Assembly (NCBI GenBank): GCA_003516955.1
Contig: DPBN01000262.1
Span: 1-7,239 of the forward strand
Reading direction: 5' to 3'
Source: Armatimonadota bacterium
GTDB lineage: Bacteria > Armatimonadota > Fimbriimonadia > Fimbriimonadales > Fimbriimonadaceae
DNA: 7,239 nt
Under the pieces are notes generated by a model. The model was not told the origin of the DNA, did no database searches, and saw only the letters and a program-made list of their open reading frames with translations. Each line of letters begins with the position of its first letter. Positions within the stretch are counted from its first letter, which is position 1. Of this stretch, positions 1 to 5,812 are shown piece by piece. A program made the translations under genes and the position numbers.

Positions 1-2
1 CG

Positions 3-686
3 CGCGCGGCCGAGGCCATCCGCAAAGTCGACGCGGACCTGGTCGGACTGCAGGAGGCCTACCGCTTCCAGCTGGAGGATCTGGAGCCGCTGCTGGACGA
101 CTACCAGTGGTTCGGCGTGGGGCGCGAAGACGGCTTCCAACAAGGGGAGCACTCCGCTTGGCTGGTCCGCAAGCACCGGGTGACGGTTGCGGCGTGGGGC
201 ACCTTTTGGTTCTCCGAGGAGCCGGACGAGCCGGGCTCGATGTCCTGGGGGACGGCCTGCACGCGGTCTTGCACGTGGGCGAGGGTGGCGCTGCTCTCGG
301 ATGGGAGGCCGATCCTGGTCTACAACCTGCATTGGGACCACGAGTCCGAGGAGGCACGCAGGCGGTCCGCCAAGGTGCTTGCGGCGCGCATCCCGGTGGG
401 CGAGCCGTGCATCGTGGTGGGAGACTTCAACGCCGGCCCGGACTCGCCCGAGGTCGCCGCTCTGACGGACCCGAACGTTCACCCATCGCTTGAGGACGCC
501 GCTCCCGACGTGTGCCGCGCGGGCAGCTGGCACAACTTCACCGGCAACGGCATCGCGCCCCGGATCGACCATATCCTCGCCAGCCGGCACTTCAAGTCGG
601 TGGCGTCCGGCGCGTTTCAGGAACCGATCGACGGCCTGTGGCCGTCGGACCACTTTCCGATCTGGAGTCAGTTCGTATGGCGCTGA
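3..686 (+). CDS. Endonuclease/exonuclease/phosphatase family hydrolase, 5'-truncated
   Basis: This is the C-terminal 227 residues of a metal-dependent hydrolase of the EEP (DNase I-like) superfamily. The frame is open from base 3, so the start and any signal peptide lie outside the window. The family signatures appear in order. LQE at about residues 16-18 of the fragment carries the metal-binding Glu. An LHWDH block follows, where relatives usually have THLDH. GDFNAGPDSPE near residue 140 supplies the Asp/Asn pair, RIDHIL lies near 187, and SDHFP near 215 supplies the catalytic Asp-His. These residues bind Mg2+ and activate water to cleave a phosphoester. Members act on nucleic acids, inositol phosphates or sphingomyelin, and the substrate here is not readable. 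The stop lies 10 nt inside the next gene, an AIM6-like phosphodiesterase, so the two are probably co-translated. The family call is firm, the substrate unknown. Confidence 0.9.
   Translation, partial: RAAEAIRKVDADLVGLQEAYRFQLEDLEPLLDDYQWFGVGREDGFQQGEHSAWLVRKHRVTVAAWGTFWFSEEPDEPGSMSWGTACTRSCTWARVALLSDGRPILVYNLHWDHESEEARRRSAKVLAARIPVGEPCIVVGDFNAGPDSPEVAALTDPNVHPSLEDAAPDVCRAGSWHNFTGNGIAPRIDHILASRHFKSVASGAFQEPIDGLWPSDHFPIWSQFVWR
664..667 (+). promoter_or_regulatory. Ribosome binding site of the AIM6-like gene
   Basis: GGAG lies 9 nt before the ATG at 677 and inside the last codons of the upstream hydrolase. It supports starting the gene at 677 rather than at an earlier ATG at 512 in the same frame, whose product would begin with an Arg/Pro-rich stretch that does not resemble the family. 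Confidence 0.6.
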
Positions 687-1459
687 CGCTTCTCGCGGCC
701 GCGGTGCTGCTTCAGGCCCCCGCCACGCTGACGGCCGCCCACTCGCACAACGATTACAACCGGGCCAAGCCGCTCGTGGAGGCCTTGGAGCGGGGCTTCG
801 GGAGCGTGGAGGCCGACGTCTGCCTGGTGGACGGCGAGCTTCGTGTGGCCCACGAGGCGCGCTCGTCGAAGAAGGGGCGGACGCTGGAGAGCCTCTACCT
901 GAGGCCCCTGTGGGAGCGCTTCCAGAAGCTGGGCGGCAAGGTTCACCCCGACGGCGCCCCTCTGGTGCTGCTGGTCGACGTGAAGACCGACGCCGAGCGC
1001 ACCTACGCGGCCCTGAAGGCGGCCTTGGAGCCGTTCAAGCCGATGCTGGCGAAGTACGACGACGCCAAGCACCCCGGCGCGGTGGAGGTGCTCCTGTCCG
1101 GCAACGTGGCGCGCAAGACGGTCGCCGGCGAACCGCTCCGGCTGGTCGCCATCGACGGCCGGCCGGACGACCTGGAGGCGAACCCGCCCGCAGACCTCGT
1201 GCCGTGGATCTCCGCCTCTTGGATCGCGAACTTTCGGTGGCTCGGCTTCGGCGAGATGCCCGAGGAGGACGCCAAGAGGCTGAAGGAGCTGGTCGAGCGG
1301 ACGCACGCGCAGGGGCGCCGCCTCCGTTTCTGGGCCACGCCCGACTTCCCGCCGTTCTGGGCCAAGCTCCGCGAGGCGGGAGTGGACGTGATCGGCACGG
1401 ACAACCCCGAGCGGCTCGCGACGTTCCTGCGCGGTCAGCCGACGAGCGGCCCCAGGTAG
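677..1459 (+). CDS. AIM6-like PI-PLC/glycerophosphodiester phosphodiesterase superfamily protein, secreted
   Basis: The gene encodes a 260-residue TIM-barrel phosphodiesterase-like protein resembling the bacterial and fungal AIM6 group of the PI-PLC/GDPD superfamily. Residues 1-20 form a hydrophobic leader rich in Ala and Leu, ending near TLTAA, which suggests export, although the usual basic N-terminal residue is missing. HSHNDY at 22-27 supplies the first catalytic His. EAD at 45-47 gives acidic metal ligands, VAHE at 57-60 the second His, LVDVKTD near 99-105 a barrel strand, and IGTDNPERL near 239-247 the closing strand. Superfamily enzymes split glycerophosphodiesters or phosphatidylinositol by acid-base catalysis with two histidines, but the AIM6 group has no settled substrate that I know of. 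The start overlaps the upstream EEP gene by 10 nt, and the 3' end overlaps a minus-strand gene by 25 nt. Confidence 0.87.
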   Translation: MALTLLAAAVLLQAPATLTAAHSHNDYNRAKPLVEALERGFGSVEADVCLVDGELRVAHEARSSKKGRTLESLYLRPLWERFQKLGGKVHPDGAPLVLLVDVKTDAERTYAALKAALEPFKPMLAKYDDAKHPGAVEVLLSGNVARKTVAGEPLRLVAIDGRPDDLEANPPADLVPWISASWIANFRWLGFGEMPEEDAKRLKELVERTHAQGRRLRFWATPDFPPFWAKLREAGVDVIGTDNPERLATFLRGQPTSGPR

Positions 1460-2214
1460 TCGATGCTGGAGCGGATCGAATCCCAGGGGTCCTTCCAAAG
1501 GTTGTCCTGCTCCGGGATGATCCACTCCGTGCCCGCCTCACGGAGGAGCGGCAGGATCTCGCCCCAGGGAAGGTCGCCCTCGCCGACGGGCAGGTCGCGC
1601 CACTGACCGTCCACCAGCCGGCGGTCCTTGGCGTGCACGCAGCGCAACCGCCCGGCAAAGCGGCGGATCAGCCCTCCGAGGTCCGCGCCGGCGTGAACGG
1701 CCCAATAGGTGTCGAGGATCAGCTGCAGGTCCGGGGCCGAAGCCCCGAACAGCGAGTCGAAGAGCGTTCGGCCGTCGGCGTCCGGCTCGAGCTCCTTGGC
1801 GTGGTTGTGGAAGCCGACCGAGACTCCGGCCGGAGCCATGCGGCGTGCGACCTCGGCGAGCTTCCGGCCGAGATCGGCGAACCCCTCGTGCCCCCTGTCC
1901 CAGAACTCCTGCGGAGGATAGCCCAGCCCGGCGAGCCCGCATCCGAGCGCGCGGTGGAAGGCGATCTCCTCGTCGGTGGCCCCGTACAGCCGGTCCCAAG
2001 GGCGGTGGGTGCAGCAGGCCTCCAAGCCGAACTCGTCGAGCATCGCCTTGGCCTGCGGCGCGTCCACCTCGGGCGGGTCGCCGTTCATGCACCCGACGGC
2101 GGACAGCTGCACCCCTTGGTAGCCCATCTCCGCCGCGCGGCGCAACACCTCGCCGAACCCGTCGGCGGTCTTCGTGAACTCCCGCATCGTGTACAGCTGC
2201 AACGCGATCTTCAT
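1435..2214 (-). CDS. Sugar phosphate isomerase/epimerase family (xylose isomerase-like TIM barrel)
   Basis: This 259-residue protein is full length for the AP-endonuclease-2/xylose-isomerase-like TIM-barrel family, which includes IolE, IolI and hydroxypyruvate isomerase. Strand 1 is KIALQLYTM at 2-10. The divalent-metal set typical of the family can be followed: Glu141 after FHNH (135-138), Asp168 in LILDTYW, His194 in VHAKD, and Glu235 in IPEQD. GEGDLPW at 211-217 is a usual family motif. Such proteins isomerise, epimerise or dehydrate sugars and cyclitols in the cytoplasm, and there is no signal peptide. The start ATG overlaps the stop of the oxidoreductase gene as ATGA, with a strong Shine-Dalgarno 6 nt upstream. 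It is the last gene of a three-gene carbohydrate operon. The exact reaction is unknown; a 3-keto-sugar or inosose enzyme is possible. Confidence 0.9.
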   Translation of the reverse strand: MKIALQLYTMREFTKTADGFGEVLRRAAEMGYQGVQLSAVGCMNGDPPEVDAPQAKAMLDEFGLEACCTHRPWDRLYGATDEEIAFHRALGCGLAGLGYPPQEFWDRGHEGFADLGRKLAEVARRMAPAGVSVGFHNHAKELEPDADGRTLFDSLFGASAPDLQLILDTYWAVHAGADLGGLIRRFAGRLRCVHAKDRRLVDGQWRDLPVGEGDLPWGEILPLLREAGTEWIIPEQDNLWKDPWDSIRSSIDYLGPLVG

Positions 2215-3287
2215 GCGATCTCCTCCAGTTCCACCCTCTCGCCGCCGCGGCGCGAGCTCTCGTACACGGCCAGGATCACGCGGAGCGGTTCCAGCGCCAT
2301 CCTACCGGTTAGGAGCGGCTCGCGGTTCTCCAGCACGGCCTGGCAGAAGTCCTCGATCTGCATCCGATGCTGCTCGCCCCACTTGGCCGTCGGGTCGTCC
2401 GGAATTTCCTTGGCCGACCCGTGCGCGTGGAGGTTCGGCGTCGGCTGGCACGCCACCCCCCGGCCGTACTTCGAGCAGTCGGTCTCCGGGTCCTCCCAGA
2501 TCTCCCAGACCTTGGCGATGTCGCCCTCCACCACGATGGTGCCGTGGCGCCCGTGCAGCTCCAGCCGCTCCGCGAACCCGGGGAAGCAGCTGGTGGACCC
2601 CTGCAGCACGCCGACCGCGCCGGACTCGAACTCGAGCAGCGCGTTGGCCACGTCCTCGACCTCGATCCGGTGCGCCATGGTTCGGCAGCAGGCGCGCACG
2701 GCCTTCACCGGCCCCATGATCCACTGGAGCATGTCGATGTAGTGGACGCCCTGGTTGATCAGGCAGCCGCCGCCGTCCAGCTCCCAGGTGCCCCGCCAGT
2801 CACCCGAATCGTAATAGACCTGCGTGCGGAACCACTTGATGTACACGTCGCCGGCCACCATCGGCCCGAGCACGCCTCCCTGGACCGCCGAGCGGGCGGC
2901 GCGGATGTCGTTCGCGAATCGGTGCTGGCTGATCACACCGAGCCGCACCCCGGCCTCCTCGCAACCCTCGACCAGGCGCTTCGCCTTGGCCATCGTGGTG
3001 TCGATCGGCTTTTCTGTGAGCACGTGCTTTCCGGCGCGCGCCGCGGCCAGGCCGACCTCGGCGTGAAGGCCGGACGGCACGCACACGTCGACCGCATCGA
3101 CCATCGCCAGCAGCTCCTCCAGGCTCCGTGCGCCGTGGCAACCGTAGCGCTCGGCGGCGGCGCGGGTCCTCTCGGGCACGACGTCGTACACCGCCGCCAG
3201 CTCAGCCGCGGGGATCCGCCGGATGGCGTCCGCGTGGGTCGGAAAGATGGCGCCGCAACCGACGACGCCGATGCGAACCTTGGACAT
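2211..3287 (-). CDS. Gfo/Idh/MocA family NAD(P)-dependent oxidoreductase
   Basis: This 358-residue enzyme has the two-domain layout of the Gfo/Idh/MocA family. The N-terminal Rossmann fold (about 1-122) opens with IGVVGCGAIF, containing the dinucleotide-binding glycines. EKP at 92-94 carries the catalytic Lys. In the C-terminal alpha/beta domain, a KWFRTQ-YYD-WRGTW run at 151-168 leads into LDGGG and HYID at 182-185, whose His and Asp complete the active site. This block resembles WlbA/WbpB-type sugar-nucleotide oxidases and related sugar dehydrogenases. The family oxidises or reduces one hydroxyl/keto carbon of a sugar, cyclitol or sugar nucleotide. ATG 3287 was chosen because GGAGAGG precedes it and the Rossmann strand follows at once; a GTG at 3314 lacks proper spacing. 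It lies 33 nt after the glycosidase-like gene and overlaps the isomerase-like gene by 4 nt. The substrate is not assigned. Confidence 0.94.
   Translation of the reverse strand: MSKVRIGVVGCGAIFPTHADAIRRIPAAELAAVYDVVPERTRAAAERYGCHGARSLEELLAMVDAVDVCVPSGLHAEVGLAAARAGKHVLTEKPIDTTMAKAKRLVEGCEEAGVRLGVISQHRFANDIRAARSAVQGGVLGPMVAGDVYIKWFRTQVYYDSGDWRGTWELDGGGCLINQGVHYIDMLQWIMGPVKAVRACCRTMAHRIEVEDVANALLEFESGAVGVLQGSTSCFPGFAERLELHGRHGTIVVEGDIAKVWEIWEDPETDCSKYGRGVACQPTPNLHAHGSAKEIPDDPTAKWGEQHRMQIEDFCQAVLENREPLLTGRMALEPLRVILAVYESSRRGGERVELEEIA
2221..2226 (-). promoter_or_regulatory. Ribosome binding site of the isomerase-like gene
   Basis: Read on the minus strand this is GGAGGA, 6 nt before the ATG at 2214. 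It sits in the final codons of the oxidoreductase gene. With the ATGA stop/start overlap it indicates translational coupling. Confidence 0.75.
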
Positions 3288-3290
3288 GGG

Positions 3291-3297
3291 CCTCTCC
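3291..3297 (-). promoter_or_regulatory. Ribosome binding site of the oxidoreductase gene
   Basis: On the minus strand GGAGAGG ends 3 nt before the ATG at 3287, with its GGAG core 6 nt away. It decides the start in favour of 3287 over the GTG at 3314. It sits in the 33-nt gap after the upstream stop, so the gene has its own initiation site within the operon. Confidence 0.65.
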
Positions 3298-3320
3298 GAC
3301 CCCGACCTTACCACCTCCGC

Positions 3321-5195
3321 TCACATCTCGTCCAAGATCAGCGTCGCGAACGCGCAGCCGCCGGCCTCCATGTACACGTTGCCGTTGTAGAAGCTCGCCT
3401 TGCGGGCGCCGTCCGGCCACACGTAGTGCGCCTGGCCGAACGGACCCTCGTAGGTCAGTCGCTCGATCCTCCTGAGCCAGCGCTCGGCCTTGTCCCTGTA
3501 GCCGAACCGGACCAGCACCGCCGCGGCGTAGGCCGGCCAGGCGTCGAACGCGCCGGTGGCCTGATGGTCGGCGCGGTAGGTCTGGAACGACGGGAGCCTC
3601 TTGGTGAAGGCGTCCGGGTCCTTGTGCGAGAGCGCGCGTAGCCAGTCTTCGGTCTGGAGCTCCTCCTCGAAGAACCGGACCATGCCGTCCTTCACTTCTC
3701 GCGGAAGGTCCGCGGTCATGCACAGCCCGACGTAGTTGAAGTCCAGGATGGTGCGGGCGATGCGCCGCTCCCCGTCCGGCTGGAGGCACGCGAACGGCCC
3801 GCCCTCGTAGAGCGACAGCACCTGCCGCGCCAGCTCGTCGGCCTGTCGGGCGTAGGTCGGATCGCCCGTGAGCTCGGCGAGGAACCTCATCCCCTGCACG
3901 TTCATCGCGTTGAAGCTGGCGATCACGTGCTCGTAGGTGCTGACGCACTCGAGGACGTTCTGGAAGTCGCCGTAGTCGGTGAGGCCGGGCTTGGCGTGAG
4001 ACTTCAGGTAGTCCAGGTGCTTCAGCGCCCACTCGGTGTCGCCCGTGTGGCGCACGTAGGCCTCGACGCTGTGGAGGAAGGCGCCGTGGTTCACGCCGTA
4101 GTACATCCCGGCGCCCATGCCGCTGACGGTCTCCAAGCCCCAGTGCTCGTGCAGGTCGGCGTGGATCATGCGCTCGAGCTGGTCGCGCAGAACGGCTGGG
4201 TCGAGGCGGGCCAGCAGCGGCGCCTGGTAGCTGACCTCCCAAAGGAAGCTCGTCGTGGGCGCGCCCTCGGGTGCCCCCCAGACGTAGCAGACCGGCATCG
4301 GGTCCATCTCCTGCACCCAGATGCACTGCCCGCCCGTGGCGATGTTCGAGCGCGGATGGGCCGGCGGGTTGATGCGGCGCGTGTTCAGCAACGTGATGAC
4401 GCCCATGCAGAACAGGCGCTCGAACTCGGTCTCGGGGTAGGGGAGGTAACCGCTGAAGTGACGGTTGCCCGGGGTGAACGCGGCCTCCCAGACCTCCTCC
4501 CAGTGCTCCTTCGCCCTCCGCCACTCGCGCTCGAAGTCGCCGACCAACGGGAGCTCCTCCTCGTAGCCCTGGGTGGCCCACCAGGCGATCTCCTCCCCGT
4601 CGGCCACCTCGAACTCCGCCACACCGACCTTGCCGCGCTCGACGGGCTCCTCGCCGTCGCGCCACGCGTCCAGGTCTCGGTACACCCGCACCCGTCCGGG
4701 CGCGTGGAACCGCGCGACGCCGAACGTCTTGGTGTCATCCAGGAAGAACCCGTCCGGCGTCGCCGTCACGTTGAACATCGGCTCGTTCTCCGGCGGCAGG
4801 TTCCAGTAGTCCACGAAGCGCCAGACGCGGGGCAGGCCGTGGAAGACCAGCGCGAACTTGCCTCCGCGCTCGAACCGCATCCGCTGGAGCACGATCGGCT
4901 TGCCCTCGGCCATTCGAGTGGCCGTCGCGACGCCGTCGGCCTCGCGCTCGACCTCGTACGCCCTCCAGCGGAAGCGGACCTGGCGCGAGTGCCTCCGATA
5001 GCCGCCGTCCGTACGGTCGTACAGCAGGGCGGTGGGGGTGGGAAGCCCCGTCGGGGCGCAGATCCAATACTGGATGCCGGAGACGTCCCAGGCGGCCTGC
5101 ACGGTGCCGCGGAAGTTGGTGATGGCGGGGTTGCTGAACTCCTCTTCCCGAGCGGGCGCCAGCCACTCGCCCGCGAGCTGATCCAGGGTGAGCAT
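3321..5195 (-). CDS. Putative (alpha/alpha)6-barrel (six-hairpin) glycoside hydrolase, family not recognised
   Basis: This 624-residue protein has two apparent parts. The first ~210 residues are rich in alternating beta-type segments, suggesting a beta-sandwich. From about 225 to the end the sequence is helical with many Trp/Tyr and repeated hairpin-like segments, as in six-hairpin glycosidases (clans GH-G and GH-L and relatives). The HTGDTEWALKHL stretch near 383-394 is typical of such barrels. Candidate catalytic acids near aromatic residues are Glu296 and Asp298 (QEMD), Asp407 and Asp410 (TDYGD), Glu422 (TYEH), Asp551 (AFDAW) and Glu610 (YME). No signal peptide is visible, so it probably acts in the cytoplasm on an imported oligosaccharide or glycoside. 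It heads an operon with a sugar oxidoreductase and an isomerase-like protein. ATG 5195 lacks a Shine-Dalgarno; ATG 5252 would add 19 basic residues and run into the coaD promoter. The fold is an inference and the family and substrate are unknown. Confidence 0.72.
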   Translation of the reverse strand: MLTLDQLAGEWLAPAREEEFSNPAITNFRGTVQAAWDVSGIQYWICAPTGLPTPTALLYDRTDGGYRRHSRQVRFRWRAYEVEREADGVATATRMAEGKPIVLQRMRFERGGKFALVFHGLPRVWRFVDYWNLPPENEPMFNVTATPDGFFLDDTKTFGVARFHAPGRVRVYRDLDAWRDGEEPVERGKVGVAEFEVADGEEIAWWATQGYEEELPLVGDFEREWRRAKEHWEEVWEAAFTPGNRHFSGYLPYPETEFERLFCMGVITLLNTRRINPPAHPRSNIATGGQCIWVQEMDPMPVCYVWGAPEGAPTTSFLWEVSYQAPLLARLDPAVLRDQLERMIHADLHEHWGLETVSGMGAGMYYGVNHGAFLHSVEAYVRHTGDTEWALKHLDYLKSHAKPGLTDYGDFQNVLECVSTYEHVIASFNAMNVQGMRFLAELTGDPTYARQADELARQVLSLYEGGPFACLQPDGERRIARTILDFNYVGLCMTADLPREVKDGMVRFFEEELQTEDWLRALSHKDPDAFTKRLPSFQTYRADHQATGAFDAWPAYAAAVLVRFGYRDKAERWLRRIERLTYEGPFGQAHYVWPDGARKASFYNGNVYMEAGGCAFATLILDEM

Positions 5196-5260
5196 GGTTC
5201 GGAGCCAGTTTAGCGGGTTCTGCGGACGGCGTCCACACCGTTTCGGTAACATCCGGCGAG
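5196..5260. promoter_or_regulatory. Divergent promoter region between the glycosidase operon and coaD
   Basis: These 65 nt separate two divergent start codons. For the minus-strand operon a candidate -35 TGGACG (5235-5230) is followed after 17 nt by a -10 TAAACT (5212-5207), 11 nt before the ATG. For coaD a weaker -35 CGGACG (5223-5228) is followed after 18 nt by TAACAT (5247-5252), 8 nt before the ATG. Both -10 candidates fit TANNNT. The two -35 candidates are separated by one base and form a palindrome. Neither start has a well-spaced Shine-Dalgarno, so leaderless or near-leaderless transcripts are possible. The existence of promoters here follows from the gene layout; the exact boxes are a guess. 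Confidence 0.4.
5224..5234. repeat. Short perfect palindrome GGACGGCGTCC in the divergent promoter
   Basis: Arms of 5 nt flank a single G. It lies between the two divergent candidate promoters and overlaps both -35 candidates. It could be an operator half-pair, or simply the two -35 elements back to back. At this length and GC content chance is a real possibility. Confidence 0.3.
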
Positions 5261-5758
5261 ATGGCTCGCATCGCGGTCTACCCGGGCTCGTTCGACCCGC
5301 CGACGCTGGGGCACATGGATATCGTGCGCCGGGCCTCGGGCCTGTTCGACGAGCTGATCGTCGCGGTGGGCATCAACCGGTCCAAGTCGCCTTTCCTCAC
5401 GGTCGAGGAGCGCGTGGAGGCGCTGGGCTGCTGCACGTCGGACCTGCCGAACGTGCGCGTCGACAGCTTCTCCGGCTTGCTGATCGACTACGCCAAGACC
5501 GTGGGAGCCTGCGCGGTGATCCGCGGCCTCCGTGCCATCGCGGACTTCGAGTACGAGTTCCAGATGGCCATGGTGAACCGCGAGCTGTGCGACCGCATCG
5601 AGTCCGTTTTCCTGATGACCAACTGGGAGCACGGCTACGTGAGCAGCGGGATCGTCAAGGAGATCGCGATGTTCGGCGGCGAATACCGCTCCATGGTGCC
5701 GGACTGCATCGTGCCGATCATCGAGCGGGCCGTGCGTTCCCACCGCGCGGACCGTTGA
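5261..5758 (+). CDS. coaD: Pantetheine-phosphate adenylyltransferase (phosphopantetheine adenylyltransferase)
   Basis: CoaD transfers AMP from ATP to 4'-phosphopantetheine, giving dephospho-CoA, the penultimate step of coenzyme A synthesis in the cytoplasm. The 165-residue product is normal length and carries the nucleotidyltransferase signatures: YPGSFDP at 7-13, the TLGH form of the T/HxGH motif at 15-18 with His18, Lys42 before PFLTVEER, IRGLRA at 87-92 with Arg88 and Arg91, DFEYEFQMAMVNREL at 95-109, and the VSSGIVKEI ATP-binding loop at 127-135. In most homologues the last block reads close to ISSSLVKEI and the segment before it SPEYSF-like; here it is NWEHGY. Start 5261 places the first beta strand at the N-terminus but has no well-spaced Shine-Dalgarno. 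The gene is followed after 54 nt by a SepIVA/DivIVA-like gene, a neighbour seen next to coaD in other phyla. Confidence 0.96.
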   Translation: MARIAVYPGSFDPPTLGHMDIVRRASGLFDELIVAVGINRSKSPFLTVEERVEALGCCTSDLPNVRVDSFSGLLIDYAKTVGACAVIRGLRAIADFEYEFQMAMVNRELCDRIESVFLMTNWEHGYVSSGIVKEIAMFGGEYRSMVPDCIVPIIERAVRSHRADR

Positions 5759-5781
5759 GCCGACCGCGTTCGTGCCACAAT
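5755..5781 (+). promoter_or_regulatory. Possible internal promoter ahead of the SepIVA-like gene
   Basis: TTGAGC at 5755-5760 and CACAAT at 5776-5781 each match four of six consensus sigma-70 bases, with a short 15-nt spacer. A transcript from here would begin about 25 nt before the ATG at 5813 and would include its ribosome binding site. The match is weak, and read-through from coaD is equally likely. Confidence 0.22.
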
Positions 5782-5796
5782 GGAGCGGTACGGACC

Positions 5797-5802
5797 GAGG
5801 GG
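5797..5802 (+). promoter_or_regulatory. Ribosome binding site of the SepIVA-like gene
   Basis: GAGGGG lies 10 nt before the ATG at 5813. It settles the start at 5813 over an in-frame ATG at 5780 that has no Shine-Dalgarno and would add 11 residues not resembling the family N-terminus. Confidence 0.6.
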
Positions 5803-5812
5803 TGCATCGAGC

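Noticed and set aside
1408..1418. Palindrome CGAGCGGCTCG near the end of the AIM6-like gene as a terminator.
   Set aside because: It lies inside coding sequence, has a one-base centre, and has no T-run on either side. Such short GC palindromes are expected by chance here.
490..2742. A 750-codon open frame on the plus strand running across the AIM6-like gene and antisense to the isomerase and oxidoreductase genes.
   Set aside because: It is rich in Arg, Ala, Gly and Pro in its first part, has no recognisable domain, and crosses three genes with clear family motifs. High third-position GC removes stop codons in the other frames.
3288..3314. GTG at 3314 as the start of the oxidoreductase.
   Set aside because: It would add nine residues before the Rossmann strand, and its GGAG sits directly against the codon. 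ATG 3287 has a well-spaced GGAGAGG.
3202..5213. Long open frames at 3202-4665 (minus) and 3927-5213 (plus) overlapping the glycosidase-like gene.
   Set aside because: Their compositions are Arg/Gly/Pro- or Val/Leu/His-skewed with no domain structure, whereas the chosen frame has ordinary composition and barrel-like sequence.
5196..5252. ATG at 5252 as the start of the glycosidase-like gene.
   Set aside because: It adds a basic 19-residue stretch with no signal-peptide character, lacks a Shine-Dalgarno and would run through the divergent promoter. It cannot be fully excluded because ATG 5195 also lacks a Shine-Dalgarno.
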